A DNA stretch of 64,000 nucleotides from VGBV01 sp963813725. Its GTDB lineage: Bacteria; Actinomycetota; Thermoleophilia; Solirubrobacterales; 70-9. A program made the translations under genes and the position numbers. The stretch is taken from contig CAWFAI010000010.1 of NCBI GenBank assembly GCA_963813725.1, positions 62,001 through 126,000 on the forward strand, given 5' to 3'. Of this stretch, positions 42,552 to 50,592 are shown in pieces; positions within the stretch are counted from its first letter, which is position 1; the number at the start of each line of letters is the position of its first letter. The notes under the pieces are model-generated. The model had not been told where the DNA came from and searched no databases. It was given only the letters and a program-made list of their open reading frames with translations.

Positions 42552-43367
42552 ATGGGTATGGGCGGCGTGATGGAGGCCGCAACCACCCCCACCAAGCGCA
42601 TGGGACGGCTCGAGCCCGCCGCGATCGCGGGCGTCATGAGCCGCGAGGCGGCCAACTTCCGCACCTACTGGAAGGGCACCGCCTTCAGCAGCATCCTCGA
42701 GCCGATCGTCTATCTGCTCGCCTTCGGGGTCGGCCTCGGGGCGACCCTGATCGACGGCGTCGACGGCCTCAGCTACGTCGAGTTCGTCGCGACCGGCATG
42801 GTCGCGACCGCGGTGATCTTCTCCAGCGCGCTGCCGGCGATGTTCGGCACCTTCGTCAAGGAGCGCTTCCAGAACACCTACGACGCGATCCTCGCCGCCC
42901 CGGTGGATGTCGAGGAGCTGGTCACGGCCGAGATGCTGTGGATCGGCATCCGGGCAGGCTTCTTCGGCTGCTTCCCGCTGCTGGTGGGCATCGGCTTCGG
43001 GCTGACCCCGAAGCCGGCGATGCTGCTGGTTCCGATCTTCGCCTTTTTCACGGCGCTTGGCTTCGCCGCCTTCGGCATCTCGGTCGCCGCCAGCGTGGCC
43101 AAGATCGACCAGTTCAACTACGTGACGACGCTGGTGATCACCCCCCTGTTCCTGGTCGCCGGCACCTTCTTCCCGATCGACCAGCTGCCCGAGGGACTGC
43201 AGGTCGCGGCCAACCTCAACCCGCTGTACCAGTTGGTCGAGCTGGTCCGCGGCTCGGCCTTCGGCTTCGAGGCTGTGGACGCCCTGCGCTTCGCGAGCCT
43301 GATCGCCTTCGCCCTGGTGCTGTGGCGGATCGCGGTCAGCCGCATGACCAAGCGCCTGATCGACTGA
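42552..43367 (+). CDS. ABC-2 type permease (NodJ-like)
   Basis: 271 residues with six membrane segments (for example ILEPIVYLLAFGVGLGATL, FVATGMVATAVIFSSALPAM, LLVPIFAFFTALGFAAFGIS, VTTLVITPLFLVAGTFFPI) and the conserved FVKERFQNTYDAILAAPVD stretch of the ABC-2/NodJ family. Starts 13 bp after the ATPase stop. Together they form a two-gene exporter, substrate unknown. The start could be ATG 42552, 42558 or 42570. Confidence 0.9.
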   Translation: MGMGGVMEAATTPTKRMGRLEPAAIAGVMSREAANFRTYWKGTAFSSILEPIVYLLAFGVGLGATLIDGVDGLSYVEFVATGMVATAVIFSSALPAMFGTFVKERFQNTYDAILAAPVDVEELVTAEMLWIGIRAGFFGCFPLLVGIGFGLTPKPAMLLVPIFAFFTALGFAAFGISVAASVAKIDQFNYVTTLVITPLFLVAGTFFPIDQLPEGLQVAANLNPLYQLVELVRGSAFGFEAVDALRFASLIAFALVLWRIAVSRMTKRLID

Positions 43368-43396
43368 TGGGCGTCTGACGATGGTGGGTGCCTGAG

Positions 43397-43939
43397 GTGA
43401 GTCGCTACGCAGCCTTCCTGCGCGCGGTCAATTTGGGCAGCGCCCGCAAGGCGCCGAGCGCGAAGCTGGTCTCGGCCTTCGAGGAGGCCGGGTTTGAGGA
43501 CGTCGCGACCTTCCGCACCAGCGGCAACGTCGCCTTCAGCGCACCGGGCCGGACCGCCAAGGCGAAGCTGGTCGAGGCGATCGAGGCCGGCCTGCGGAAG
43601 GAGCTCGGGTTCGAGGTCCCGGTGTTCCTGCGGACGGAGTCAGAGGTCGATGCGATCGCCTCCGAGCGTCCCTTCCCCGCGAGGGCGGTCGAGGCCTCGA
43701 AGGGGAAGCTCCAGGTGGCCCTGCTGCTCGAGGCGCCTTCGGCCGCGGCCAAGAAGCGGGTGATGTCGCTGGCGAGCGAGCAGGACCGGCTCACGGTCAA
43801 GGGCACCGAGCTCTACTGGTTGCCCAGCGGCGGCACCCAGAAGTCCGCGCTGAACATGAAGGCCATCGACAGCGCGGTCGGCCCCAACACCCTGCGGACC
43901 CAGGGGACGATCGAGCAGATGGCCGCGAAGCTCCTCTAG
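43397..43939 (+). CDS. DUF1697 domain-containing protein
   Basis: 180 residues from GTG at 43397 (a GTG three codons earlier is possible). SRYAAFLRAVNLGSARK start, FEEAGFEDVATFRTSGNVAFSA, and the ending TRxNTLRTQGTI-type motif (VGPNTLRTQGTIEQMA) are typical of DUF1697 proteins. Family role unknown. It converges with the crotonase gene over a hairpin. Confidence 0.88.
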   Translation: MSRYAAFLRAVNLGSARKAPSAKLVSAFEEAGFEDVATFRTSGNVAFSAPGRTAKAKLVEAIEAGLRKELGFEVPVFLRTESEVDAIASERPFPARAVEASKGKLQVALLLEAPSAAAKKRVMSLASEQDRLTVKGTELYWLPSGGTQKSALNMKAIDSAVGPNTLRTQGTIEQMAAKLL

Positions 43940-43995
43940 CGGCCGAAGTCCCCGACCTCCCTGGGGACGTTCGGCCTAGCGGCCGAAGTCCCCGA
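43936..43995. repeat. 40-bp spaced direct repeat at a gene junction
   Basis: A 20-bp sequence (CTAGCGGCCGAAGTCCCCGA) occurs at 43936-43955 and again at 43976-43995. The second copy encodes the end of the crotonase and its stop; the first includes the DUF1697 stop. It looks like a small local duplication of the crotonase 3' end. Confidence 0.8.
43941..43976. terminator. Bidirectional terminator-like stem between convergent genes
   Basis: GGCCGAAGTCCCC (43941-43953) pairs with GGGGACGTTCGGCC (43963-43976) over 13 bp with one bulged base and a 9-nt loop. It fills the gap between the DUF1697 and crotonase stops. Confidence 0.6.
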
Positions 43996-44914
43996 AGGGC
44001 TCGTCGCGCTCGCGGACGGCCTGCTTGAAGCCGGCCTCGGCGGCGCGGCGCTGGAAGTCGAAGCCCTCGGGCGTGTGACGAGCGATGCCGTCGAAGAAGG
44101 TGCCGAGGGCCTGGGTCTGGTGCAGACCCTGGGCGTAGAGCGTCTGGTTCACGAGCAGCTTGTGCATCACGAGCTGGTTCACCGGCAGCCGCGCGACCCG
44201 CTCCAGCAGGGATTCGAAGGCCCCGTCCAGGTCGGCCTCGGGGTGGGCCTCGGTGGCGAGGCCCCACTCGACCGCGGTGGTGCCGTCGATCGAGTCGCCC
44301 GTCAGCAGCAGGCGTTTGGCGCGGGCGGGGCCGATCCGGTAGGCCCACAGCGCCGTCGTCGGCACCCCCCAGACGCGGGCCGGCGGGTAGCCGATCTTGG
44401 CGCTGTCCTCGGTCACGATCAGGTCCGAGCAGAGCGCCATGTCGGTGCCGCCCGCGACGCAGAAGCCATGCACCTTGCAGACGACCGGCTTCTCGGACCA
44501 GAAGAGGCTCATGAAGCCGCGCACGTTGCGGCTCATCATCTGGAAGTCGGTCACCGGGTCCCAGGTCCCGTCCGGGTCGTGGTTGGCGGCCTGGACGGCT
44601 GGGTCCAGCGGCGACCCCGTGGCAGCCTCCCGGTCGCCGAGGCCCTCAGCCGCCCCCGGACGCGAAGCGGAGGAGGCGGCGTCTGATGAGAGTCCCTCGG
44701 CCGAGGCGACCAGGTCATACCCACCGCAGAAGCCGCTGCCGTTGCCGGCGAGCGCGATCACGTGCACTTCCGGGTCCAGGTTGGCCCGCTCGACGCAGGC
44801 GGCCAGCTCGCGAGGCATCTCCAGCGTGATCCCGTTGCCGCGCTCGGGGCGGTTCAGGGTGATCCGTGCGACGCGACCCTCGGCGCCGTAGGTGAGGGTG
44901 CTCAGAGCTCTCAA
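43976..44914 (-). CDS. Crotonase/enoyl-CoA hydratase family protein
   Basis: 312 residues. Crotonase marks: VARITLNRPERGNGITLEMP, oxyanion hole stretch IALAGNGSGFCGGYDLVAS and GFCVAGGTDMALCSDLIV. There is an insert of about 45 residues after the first oxyanion stretch (rich in Ala, Ser, Asp), as in some actinobacterial crotonases. The usual catalytic Glu of enoyl-CoA hydratase is not obvious at the second site (PPARVWG), so the reaction may differ. Start listed as TTG; weak signals. Confidence 0.85.
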   Translation of the reverse strand: MRALSTLTYGAEGRVARITLNRPERGNGITLEMPRELAACVERANLDPEVHVIALAGNGSGFCGGYDLVASAEGLSSDAASSASRPGAAEGLGDREAATGSPLDPAVQAANHDPDGTWDPVTDFQMMSRNVRGFMSLFWSEKPVVCKVHGFCVAGGTDMALCSDLIVTEDSAKIGYPPARVWGVPTTALWAYRIGPARAKRLLLTGDSIDGTTAVEWGLATEAHPEADLDGAFESLLERVARLPVNQLVMHKLLVNQTLYAQGLHQTQALGTFFDGIARHTPEGFDFQRRAAEAGFKQAVRERDEPFGDFGR

Positions 44915-44986
44915 CCGACACGATCCACATCCTCTCCGATTCAGGCGTGGCTCGTGCGGCGGCTCACCCCCACCCGGCTGGCGGCC

Positions 44987-47113
44987 TCACCCCGTCTCCC
45001 GGTAGCTCGGCTTCTTGTTGCGCGGGATGCCGTTGAGCACCCGCGTCACCTCCAGCAGGTCGCCCTCGTTGTAGAAGTCCACCGCGACGAGGTTGGAGAG
45101 CAGGCCGCGGCGGCGGTCGCACTCGCGGGCTCGGCGCTTGAGGAAGTCGAACGCGTTCACCTTGGCGCCTATGTCGGGCGAGCGGGGGACCTTCTCGACC
45201 CAGTGGTTGAGCTGGAACAGGGGGTTGTTGCCGTCACCGCGGTTCGGGACGCAGCTGGTCGAGAGGTCGGACAGCTCGGCGGGCGATTTGAAGGTGTAGG
45301 GCGTCTCCTGCGCCAGGTCGAAGCCGTCGTGGTACCAGGCGAATTCGCCTCCGCCGTTGTCCTTCTCGGCCATCACGAACAGGCGCCGGTCGCGTTCGAT
45401 CATCTCGCGCAGGGTCGGGAACGGGCGGCCCGGGCGATGGGCATACGCGTAGCGGAGGATGCCGCTCTCCTCGAACGCCTCGGCGGTCGCCTCGGGGCTG
45501 ATCGCGTCCTCGATGAACAGGATCACGACCTCGTCGGGGTGGGTGTCGAGGAAGTCCTTGACCCAGCCGAGGGCCTTGGTCAGCTTGGTCGCGCCGAGCT
45601 CGCAGACGACGTGACAGAGGTAGCTGCCGGGCTCGCCCTTGCCGCCGCTGCTGGCGAAGCGGGCGCTGAGCTGCTTGAACTGCCGGGCCCCTTCCGGGCC
45701 GAGCTGCTGGTTCACGGTCTCCAGCACCTTGCTGGTTCCCTCTTGGTCGAGGTCGGTCAGCACCGGGCCGCTGGGCCGCTTGATCCCGTAGTGGGTGTCG
45801 ATCAGCAGGGCCCTGACGCCGTCTTTGAGCTGGCGCGGGATGCCTCGGCGCTGGTTGGGCGTGAACCAGGCCGGCAGCTCCGCCGCCGACATCGCGTTGT
45901 GCGTAGCGGGGAAGGCGACCTCGTCGAGCGCGCGGTCGCAGAGTTGCGGGTGGCCGTTGCAGTTCTTCACCGGGCCGGCCGGCCTGGCCGCGGCGCGCTT
46001 GTTCTCTTGGGTGATCAGGAACGCCACCCCGACCGCCGCTGCGACGATCGTGGCGGCGGCCAGCGCCGGCACCCTCCAGTTGGGGGCGGGTGGCACCCCG
46101 GCTTTCGCCTTGGCGGCCCGCGAGCGCCCCCCGGCGGGGGCCGGCGGGGGCGCGATCGCCGCGATCAGCTCGACGACCGCGTAGTAGATCGCGATCGCGC
46201 CGACGATCACGGCGAAGATCTGCAGCGCCAGGGCCGGTTCCAGGAAGGCGATCACCCCCGCGATCCCGATCACCAGCGCCCGGGCGACCCGTGTCCAGGT
46301 CCTCTCGGGGGTCCGCGCGATCCAAGCCGCCGCCTGGCGCGGGCGGTCGAGCGGGTCGGGATCACGGGCCGCGGCGGCGGCCGCGAGCGCGACGGCGACC
46401 ACGCCGCCCAGCAGCAGCCAGTCGGCCAGCCCGTCCATGTAGTTGTCGAACAGCGCCGCGACGGCGTCGTGGGTGGTCTCGTCGTCGAAGCGACGCAGCA
46501 GCAGCGTCCTGGCGGCCAGCAGGCCGATGAAGCCGACGGCCGCCGCGGCGCCGATGCCGATGAAGACGTTGACCAGCGCCCGCCGGCGGTCGGGGTTGGT
46601 GAAGACGGCACCGGCCAGAGCCAGGATCCCGAGGGGAGGCAGCAGCAGCCCGAGGAAGCTGATCTCCCTGCTCCAGCGGGCCAGGGTCAGCGCGGTCTTG
46701 CTCTCCGTGATGCGGACCAGCCGCTGACCGACGTCCTCGGGGATCTTCTTCGCGGTCGCGGGCGAGACCGAGCCCACCGCCGTCACGATCACCCCGTTCA
46801 CCTCCTGGATCGTCAGCACCAGCTCGTCGCGGTCCTTGCGGAACAGCGCCTTGTGGGCCTTGCGAACGGCGTCCCGGAAGACCGACTTGAAGGCGTTCGT
46901 CTCGAGGGCTCCGGAAACCGCCCCCTGCAGCAGCGGCTGCGCGTTGATCAGCTGGTCCGGGCCGATGTTGATGATCTGCTCGACGATCGGCTCGGCGAGC
47001 GCATCCCGCACGGCCTCGTCCTGGAGCGACTTGGCGGCGGTCTGCGAGAAGGCGTTGGCGTTGAACAGCTCCTGCCTGGCGTAGAGCGCGAAGCCCCCGA
47101 CCAACAGCAGCAC
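44987..47113 (-). CDS. Membrane protein with C-terminal PI-PLC-like phosphodiesterase domain
   Basis: 708 residues. N-terminal half: a first helix, an extracytoplasmic region (about 15-140), then six to seven membrane helices (for example ISFLGLLLPPLGILALAGAV, IGIGAAAAVGFIGLLAARTL, ALALQIFAVIVGAIAIYYAVV). After the last helix (VPALAAATIVAAAVGVAFLI) comes an outward domain: DRALDEVAFPATHNAMSAAE holds the His-Asn of PI-PLC X domains, DGVRALLIDTHYG the second His region, and DEVVILFIEDAISPE a family-like strand. The real start may be about 15 residues upstream (CTG after GGAGGAGG). Likely cleaves a glycerophospho-type bond at the cell surface; substrate unknown. Confidence 0.82.
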   Translation of the reverse strand: MLLLVGGFALYARQELFNANAFSQTAAKSLQDEAVRDALAEPIVEQIINIGPDQLINAQPLLQGAVSGALETNAFKSVFRDAVRKAHKALFRKDRDELVLTIQEVNGVIVTAVGSVSPATAKKIPEDVGQRLVRITESKTALTLARWSREISFLGLLLPPLGILALAGAVFTNPDRRRALVNVFIGIGAAAAVGFIGLLAARTLLLRRFDDETTHDAVAALFDNYMDGLADWLLLGGVVAVALAAAAAARDPDPLDRPRQAAAWIARTPERTWTRVARALVIGIAGVIAFLEPALALQIFAVIVGAIAIYYAVVELIAAIAPPPAPAGGRSRAAKAKAGVPPAPNWRVPALAAATIVAAAVGVAFLITQENKRAAARPAGPVKNCNGHPQLCDRALDEVAFPATHNAMSAAELPAWFTPNQRRGIPRQLKDGVRALLIDTHYGIKRPSGPVLTDLDQEGTSKVLETVNQQLGPEGARQFKQLSARFASSGGKGEPGSYLCHVVCELGATKLTKALGWVKDFLDTHPDEVVILFIEDAISPEATAEAFEESGILRYAYAHRPGRPFPTLREMIERDRRLFVMAEKDNGGGEFAWYHDGFDLAQETPYTFKSPAELSDLSTSCVPNRGDGNNPLFQLNHWVEKVPRSPDIGAKVNAFDFLKRRARECDRRRGLLSNLVAVDFYNEGDLLEVTRVLNGIPRNKKPSYRETG

Positions 47114-47228
47114 CGCGCCGGCGATGCCGAGAACGGTCGACAGCGGCGCGCTTCGCTTCAGAGCCTCACGCCCTCCTCCATACCCCGCGATTCAATCAGG
47201 CCCGGTCCCGCCGCCCGCTTCCGCGATC

Positions 47229-48317
47229 ATGCCCTGCGTGGCGAAGAAGGAGTACACGACGGTCGAGGCCGCCGGGCACGAGGTGCGGATCTCGAGCCCG
47301 AGCAAGGTCTATTTCCCGAGGGCCGGCCCGGGGAAGAAAGGCTTCACCAAGCTCGACCTGGTCGAGTACTACCTCGCGGTCACCGACGCGGCGGTGAACC
47401 AGCTGCGCGAGCGGCCGGGGACGATGAAGCGCTTCGTGGACGGCGCCGCGGGCGAGTTCTTCTTCCAGAAGCGCGTGCCGAAGGGGGCGCCCGAATGGCT
47501 TCAGACCGCGACCTTCACCTTCCCGAGCGGGCGCACGGCGACGGAGCTGGTGGCAAACGACGGCGCGCACCTGGCCTGGGCGGTGAACCTCGGCGTCATC
47601 GACTTCAACCCCCACCCGGTCCGGCGCGCGGACCTGGACTGCCCCGACGAGCTGCGGGTCGACCTGGACCCGACGCCCGGGGTGCGCTGGAACACGGTGC
47701 GGCAGGTGGCGATGTGCGTGAAGGAGGTGCTGGCGGACCACGACCTCGTCGGGTTCCCAAAAACCTCAGGGAGCAGGGGCATCCACGTGAACGTGCGGAT
47801 CACTCCCGACTGGGACTACGTCGAAGTTCGCCGCGCCGCACTGGCGCTGGCGAGGGAGGTCGAGCGCCGAATTCCCAAGAAGGCCACGAGCAAGTGGTGG
47901 AAGGAGGAGCGCCACGGCGTCTTCGTGGACTACAACCAGAACGCCCGCGACCGCACGATCGCCTCGGGCTACTCGGTGCGGCCCGTGCCCGAGGCCAAGG
48001 TCTGCTGCCCGATCGGGTGGGACGAGGTCCCCGACGTCGAGGCGGGCGACCTGCGCCTGGACACCGTTCCGGCGCGGCTGAAGAAGAAGGGCGACCCCGC
48101 GGCCGACATCGACCAGCACGCCGGCTCGCTCGACAAGCTCCTGGACCTGGCCCGCCGCGACGAGGAGGAGGGCCTTGGCGACGCCCCCTGGCCGCCCCAC
48201 TTCCGCAAGCAGCGCGGCGAGCCGAAGAGAGTGCAGCCGAGCAAGGCGAAGCAGCCGGCGCCCGGCGGGACGAAGCGCAAAAAGCAGGCAAGGAAGGCGG
48301 CCAAGAAGCAGACCTGA
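47229..48317 (+). CDS. LigD-type NHEJ DNA polymerase/primase
   Basis: 362 residues from ATG at 47229 (GTG nine bases inside is an alternative). It matches the polymerase domain of LigD: PSKVYFPRAGPGKKGFTKLD, YYLAVTDAAVNQLRERPG, DLDPTPGVRW with the metal-binding Asp pair (RVDLDPTPG), KTSGSRGIHVNVRI and ERHGVFVDYNQNARDRTIAS. It lacks ligase and nuclease domains, so it is a stand-alone module. The Lys-rich C-terminal tail resembles DNA-binding tails. A stand-alone ligase lies at 49598-50569. Repairs DNA ends together with Ku, which is not in this window. Confidence 0.92.
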   Translation: MPCVAKKEYTTVEAAGHEVRISSPSKVYFPRAGPGKKGFTKLDLVEYYLAVTDAAVNQLRERPGTMKRFVDGAAGEFFFQKRVPKGAPEWLQTATFTFPSGRTATELVANDGAHLAWAVNLGVIDFNPHPVRRADLDCPDELRVDLDPTPGVRWNTVRQVAMCVKEVLADHDLVGFPKTSGSRGIHVNVRITPDWDYVEVRRAALALAREVERRIPKKATSKWWKEERHGVFVDYNQNARDRTIASGYSVRPVPEAKVCCPIGWDEVPDVEAGDLRLDTVPARLKKKGDPAADIDQHAGSLDKLLDLARRDEEEGLGDAPWPPHFRKQRGEPKRVQPSKAKQPAPGGTKRKKQARKAAKKQT

Positions 48318-48420
48318 GGGGCGGCCCCAGGGGTCTTTGGAACGGCGATCGGTTCGCTGCTTACGTCGCGCGCTCGGCCTGGCCCTCATGTTGGCAGGGC
48401 CCCGAGCCGATTCGGAAGCG

Positions 48421-49125
48421 ATGGACGCCAACCAGTACGCGCTTGCTCACGGTGTCCGCCGCAGCCGGATGACCCTGCTGCGCTGGCAGCGGGATCCCTG
48501 GCCGGTCCTGCGCTCCTGGCTGCTGGGGGCCGTCGCGATCGGCGTCGTGCTGCTGTTGGCCGTGCTGGTGATCGCCTCGCTGGTCAAGCCCGACATCGGC
48601 TTCAACTACGTGCCCGGGCTTCCCGAAGGCGCGGAGGCCGGCCACGTCGCGCGGATCGTCGGGCAGAACTCGCTGGTGCTGGCGCTGCACGCCTTCGCGT
48701 GCATCGCGGGCTTCATCGCCGGCAGCGCGCTTCCCCTTTCGGCCGAGAAGCGCCGCGGGATCTCCCGCTGGGTCCACGAGCGCGCGCGGCCGGTGGCCTT
48801 CGCCTGGGTGGTGTTCGTGACGGGGTTCTCGCTTCTCGCCCAGGCCGCCGCCCTCGGCGTGATCGGCTCCACCCTCTCCTTCAGCGCCGACGTCTCGCCC
48901 GGGGTGCTTGTGCTGACCGTCCTCCCCCACGCCCTGCTGGAGCTGACCGCCGTCTTCCTGCCGCTGGCCGCCTGGACGATCGCCAGCCGCCGCGACGAAT
49001 GGGATCAGCTGCTGGCCGCCACCGCCGTCACCGTCACGATCGCGATCCCGATGCTGATCGCCTCGGCGGCCTGGGAGGTCCACGTCTGGCCCCACCTGCT
49101 GCGCGCCGCCTCGCCCGTCGGCTGA
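48421..49125 (+). CDS. Stage II sporulation protein M (SpoIIM)-like membrane protein
   Basis: 234 residues from ATG at 48421. Five to six membrane segments, including LLGAVAIGVVLLLAVLVIAS, LVLALHAFACIAGFIAGSAL, VLTVLPHALLELTAVFLPLA (PHxxLEL is the SpoIIM hallmark) and VTVTIAIPMLIASAAWEV. No sporulation gene set is visible; SpoIIM-family proteins are widespread in non-spore-formers. It sits between the NHEJ polymerase and a SHOCT gene. Confidence 0.8.
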   Translation: MDANQYALAHGVRRSRMTLLRWQRDPWPVLRSWLLGAVAIGVVLLLAVLVIASLVKPDIGFNYVPGLPEGAEAGHVARIVGQNSLVLALHAFACIAGFIAGSALPLSAEKRRGISRWVHERARPVAFAWVVFVTGFSLLAQAAALGVIGSTLSFSADVSPGVLVLTVLPHALLELTAVFLPLAAWTIASRRDEWDQLLAATAVTVTIAIPMLIASAAWEVHVWPHLLRAASPVG

Positions 49126-49198
49126 CGCCGGCCGACGGCCCAGATCGCCGGACGGCTAAGGTTCCCCCCGACCTGCTGCGACTCACAAAGGGGACACG

Positions 49199-49594
49199 AT
49201 GATTCCGATTGCCGAGTACACCTTCGGCCAGGGGCTGCTGACGGTGCTTTCCATCTTCGTCTTCATGGCCTGGATCCTGGTTCTGGTCACGATCCTCAGC
49301 GACCTCTTCCGCGATCACGAGTTGTCGGGCTGGGGCAAGGCTGCCTGGGTCCTGTTCCTGATCTTCATTCCCTTCCTCGCAGCGCTCATCTACCTGATCG
49401 CCCGCGGCAGCGGCATGCGCGAGCGCGCGATCAAGCAGCACGAGGCCGACCAGAAGCAGCTAGACGCCTATGTCAAGCACGCGGCCGGTGGTGCCTCAGC
49501 CGCGGACGAGGTGGCGAAACTCAAGAAGCTGCGCGACGAGGGGACGATCAGCGACGAGGAGTTCGAGCGCCAGAAGGCGAAGGCGCTGGCCTAG
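49199..49594 (+). CDS. PLDc_N/SHOCT domain membrane protein (paralog)
   Basis: 131 residues, same length and layout as the protein at 25084: helices LLTVLSIFVFMAWILVLVTI and AAWVLFLIFIPFLAALIYLI joined by DLFRDHELSGWGKAAW, then SHOCT motif KLRDEGTISDEEFERQKAKA. Preceded by TAAGGT and an AAAGGGGA ribosome site. Converges with the DNA ligase gene (3-bp gap). Confidence 0.9.
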   Translation: MIPIAEYTFGQGLLTVLSIFVFMAWILVLVTILSDLFRDHELSGWGKAAWVLFLIFIPFLAALIYLIARGSGMRERAIKQHEADQKQLDAYVKHAAGGASAADEVAKLKKLRDEGTISDEEFERQKAKALA

Positions 49595-49597
49595 CGC

Positions 49598-50569
49598 CTA
49601 GACGAGCTGGTCGAGGGTGCACTCCCTCGGCTTCTTGTCGTCGCGCCAGCGGACGATCTTGGAGCCGTGGCGGATGCGCCCCCCGCTGGTGTGGTCGTAG
49701 GTGATCTCGATCACGAGCTCGGGGCGCAGCTCGCGCCACTCCAGCTCGCGGTCTGAGTCCCAGCGGCTGGGGTCGCCGCTGCCCACCTCGCCGGTCTCGT
49801 ACGGGGCCAGCGTCTTCACGAGCTCGCGCTTCTCTTTGGCCTTCAGCCCCGAGGTGTGGCCGATCGGGGCCAGCTTCCCCTTCTTGTCATAGAGCCCGAG
49901 GATCAGCGAGCCCACCGTGCCCTCCTCCTTGCCCGGCCGCCAGCCCACGATCACGACGTCGATCGTGCGCACGTGCTTGATCTTGACCATGCCCTTGCGC
50001 TTGCCGGGCACGTAGGGAGCGTCGAGCTGCTTCGCGATCACGCCCTCGCCGGACATCAGCCACGGCGAGGCGGTCTCGACCGACTTGGTCAGCGGCGTCA
50101 GCTCGACCGAGCCGCTCGCCGACTTCTTGCGGCCGGGGGCGTCGGCGATCAGCGACTTCAGCGCCTCGCGCCGCTCAGAGAACGGGGCCTTCATCAGCTT
50201 CGTCTTCCCCTCCGCCAGCAGGTCGAAGGCGCGGAAGATCGCCGGCGTCTCGTCGGCCAACATCTTCACCCGCGACTCCGCCGGATGCAGGCGCGCCTGG
50301 AGGTGGTCGAAGACCTCGCGGCCATCGTCGTCGAGGATGACCAGCTCGCCGTCCATCACGTAGCGGCCCTTCGGCAACACCAGCTCGGGGAAGTAGCGCA
50401 GCAGCGGACGGGCGCCGCGCGACTGCAGATAGACCTTCTCGCCGTCGACGAACGCGAGCGCGCGGAAGCCGTCGTACTTGGGCTCATAGGCCCACTCCTC
50501 GCCCTCGGGCAACACCTTGCGCGAGAGGGCGAGCTGCGGCTTCACCGGGGGCCGGATCGGGAACGACAC
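49598..50569 (-). CDS. ATP-dependent DNA ligase (LigC/LigD ligase-module type)
   Basis: 323 residues. Nucleotidyltransferase motif I EWAYEPKYDGFRALAF with the AMP-accepting Lys in EPKYDG, motif III RAFDLLAEG, IV SGEGVIAKQ, V KGMVKIKHVRT, and an OB-fold domain (about 215-323; GLYDKKGKLAPIGHTSGL). This is the compact ligase of bacterial NHEJ or LigC. Divergent from lhgO. Confidence 0.93.
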   Translation of the reverse strand: MSFPIRPPVKPQLALSRKVLPEGEEWAYEPKYDGFRALAFVDGEKVYLQSRGARPLLRYFPELVLPKGRYVMDGELVILDDDGREVFDHLQARLHPAESRVKMLADETPAIFRAFDLLAEGKTKLMKAPFSERREALKSLIADAPGRKKSASGSVELTPLTKSVETASPWLMSGEGVIAKQLDAPYVPGKRKGMVKIKHVRTIDVVIVGWRPGKEEGTVGSLILGLYDKKGKLAPIGHTSGLKAKEKRELVKTLAPYETGEVGSGDPSRWDSDRELEWRELRPELVIEITYDHTSGGRIRHGSKIVRWRDDKKPRECTLDQLV

Positions 50570-50592
50570 ATCACATTCGTACCATCGCCGCC

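Noticed and set aside
44762..48472. Very long plus-strand open frame (over 1200 codons).
   Set aside because: It runs mostly opposite the PI-PLC-like membrane protein and out of frame with the LigD polymerase; its product is Arg/Gly/Asp-rich low complexity without domains, typical of a GC-rich shadow.
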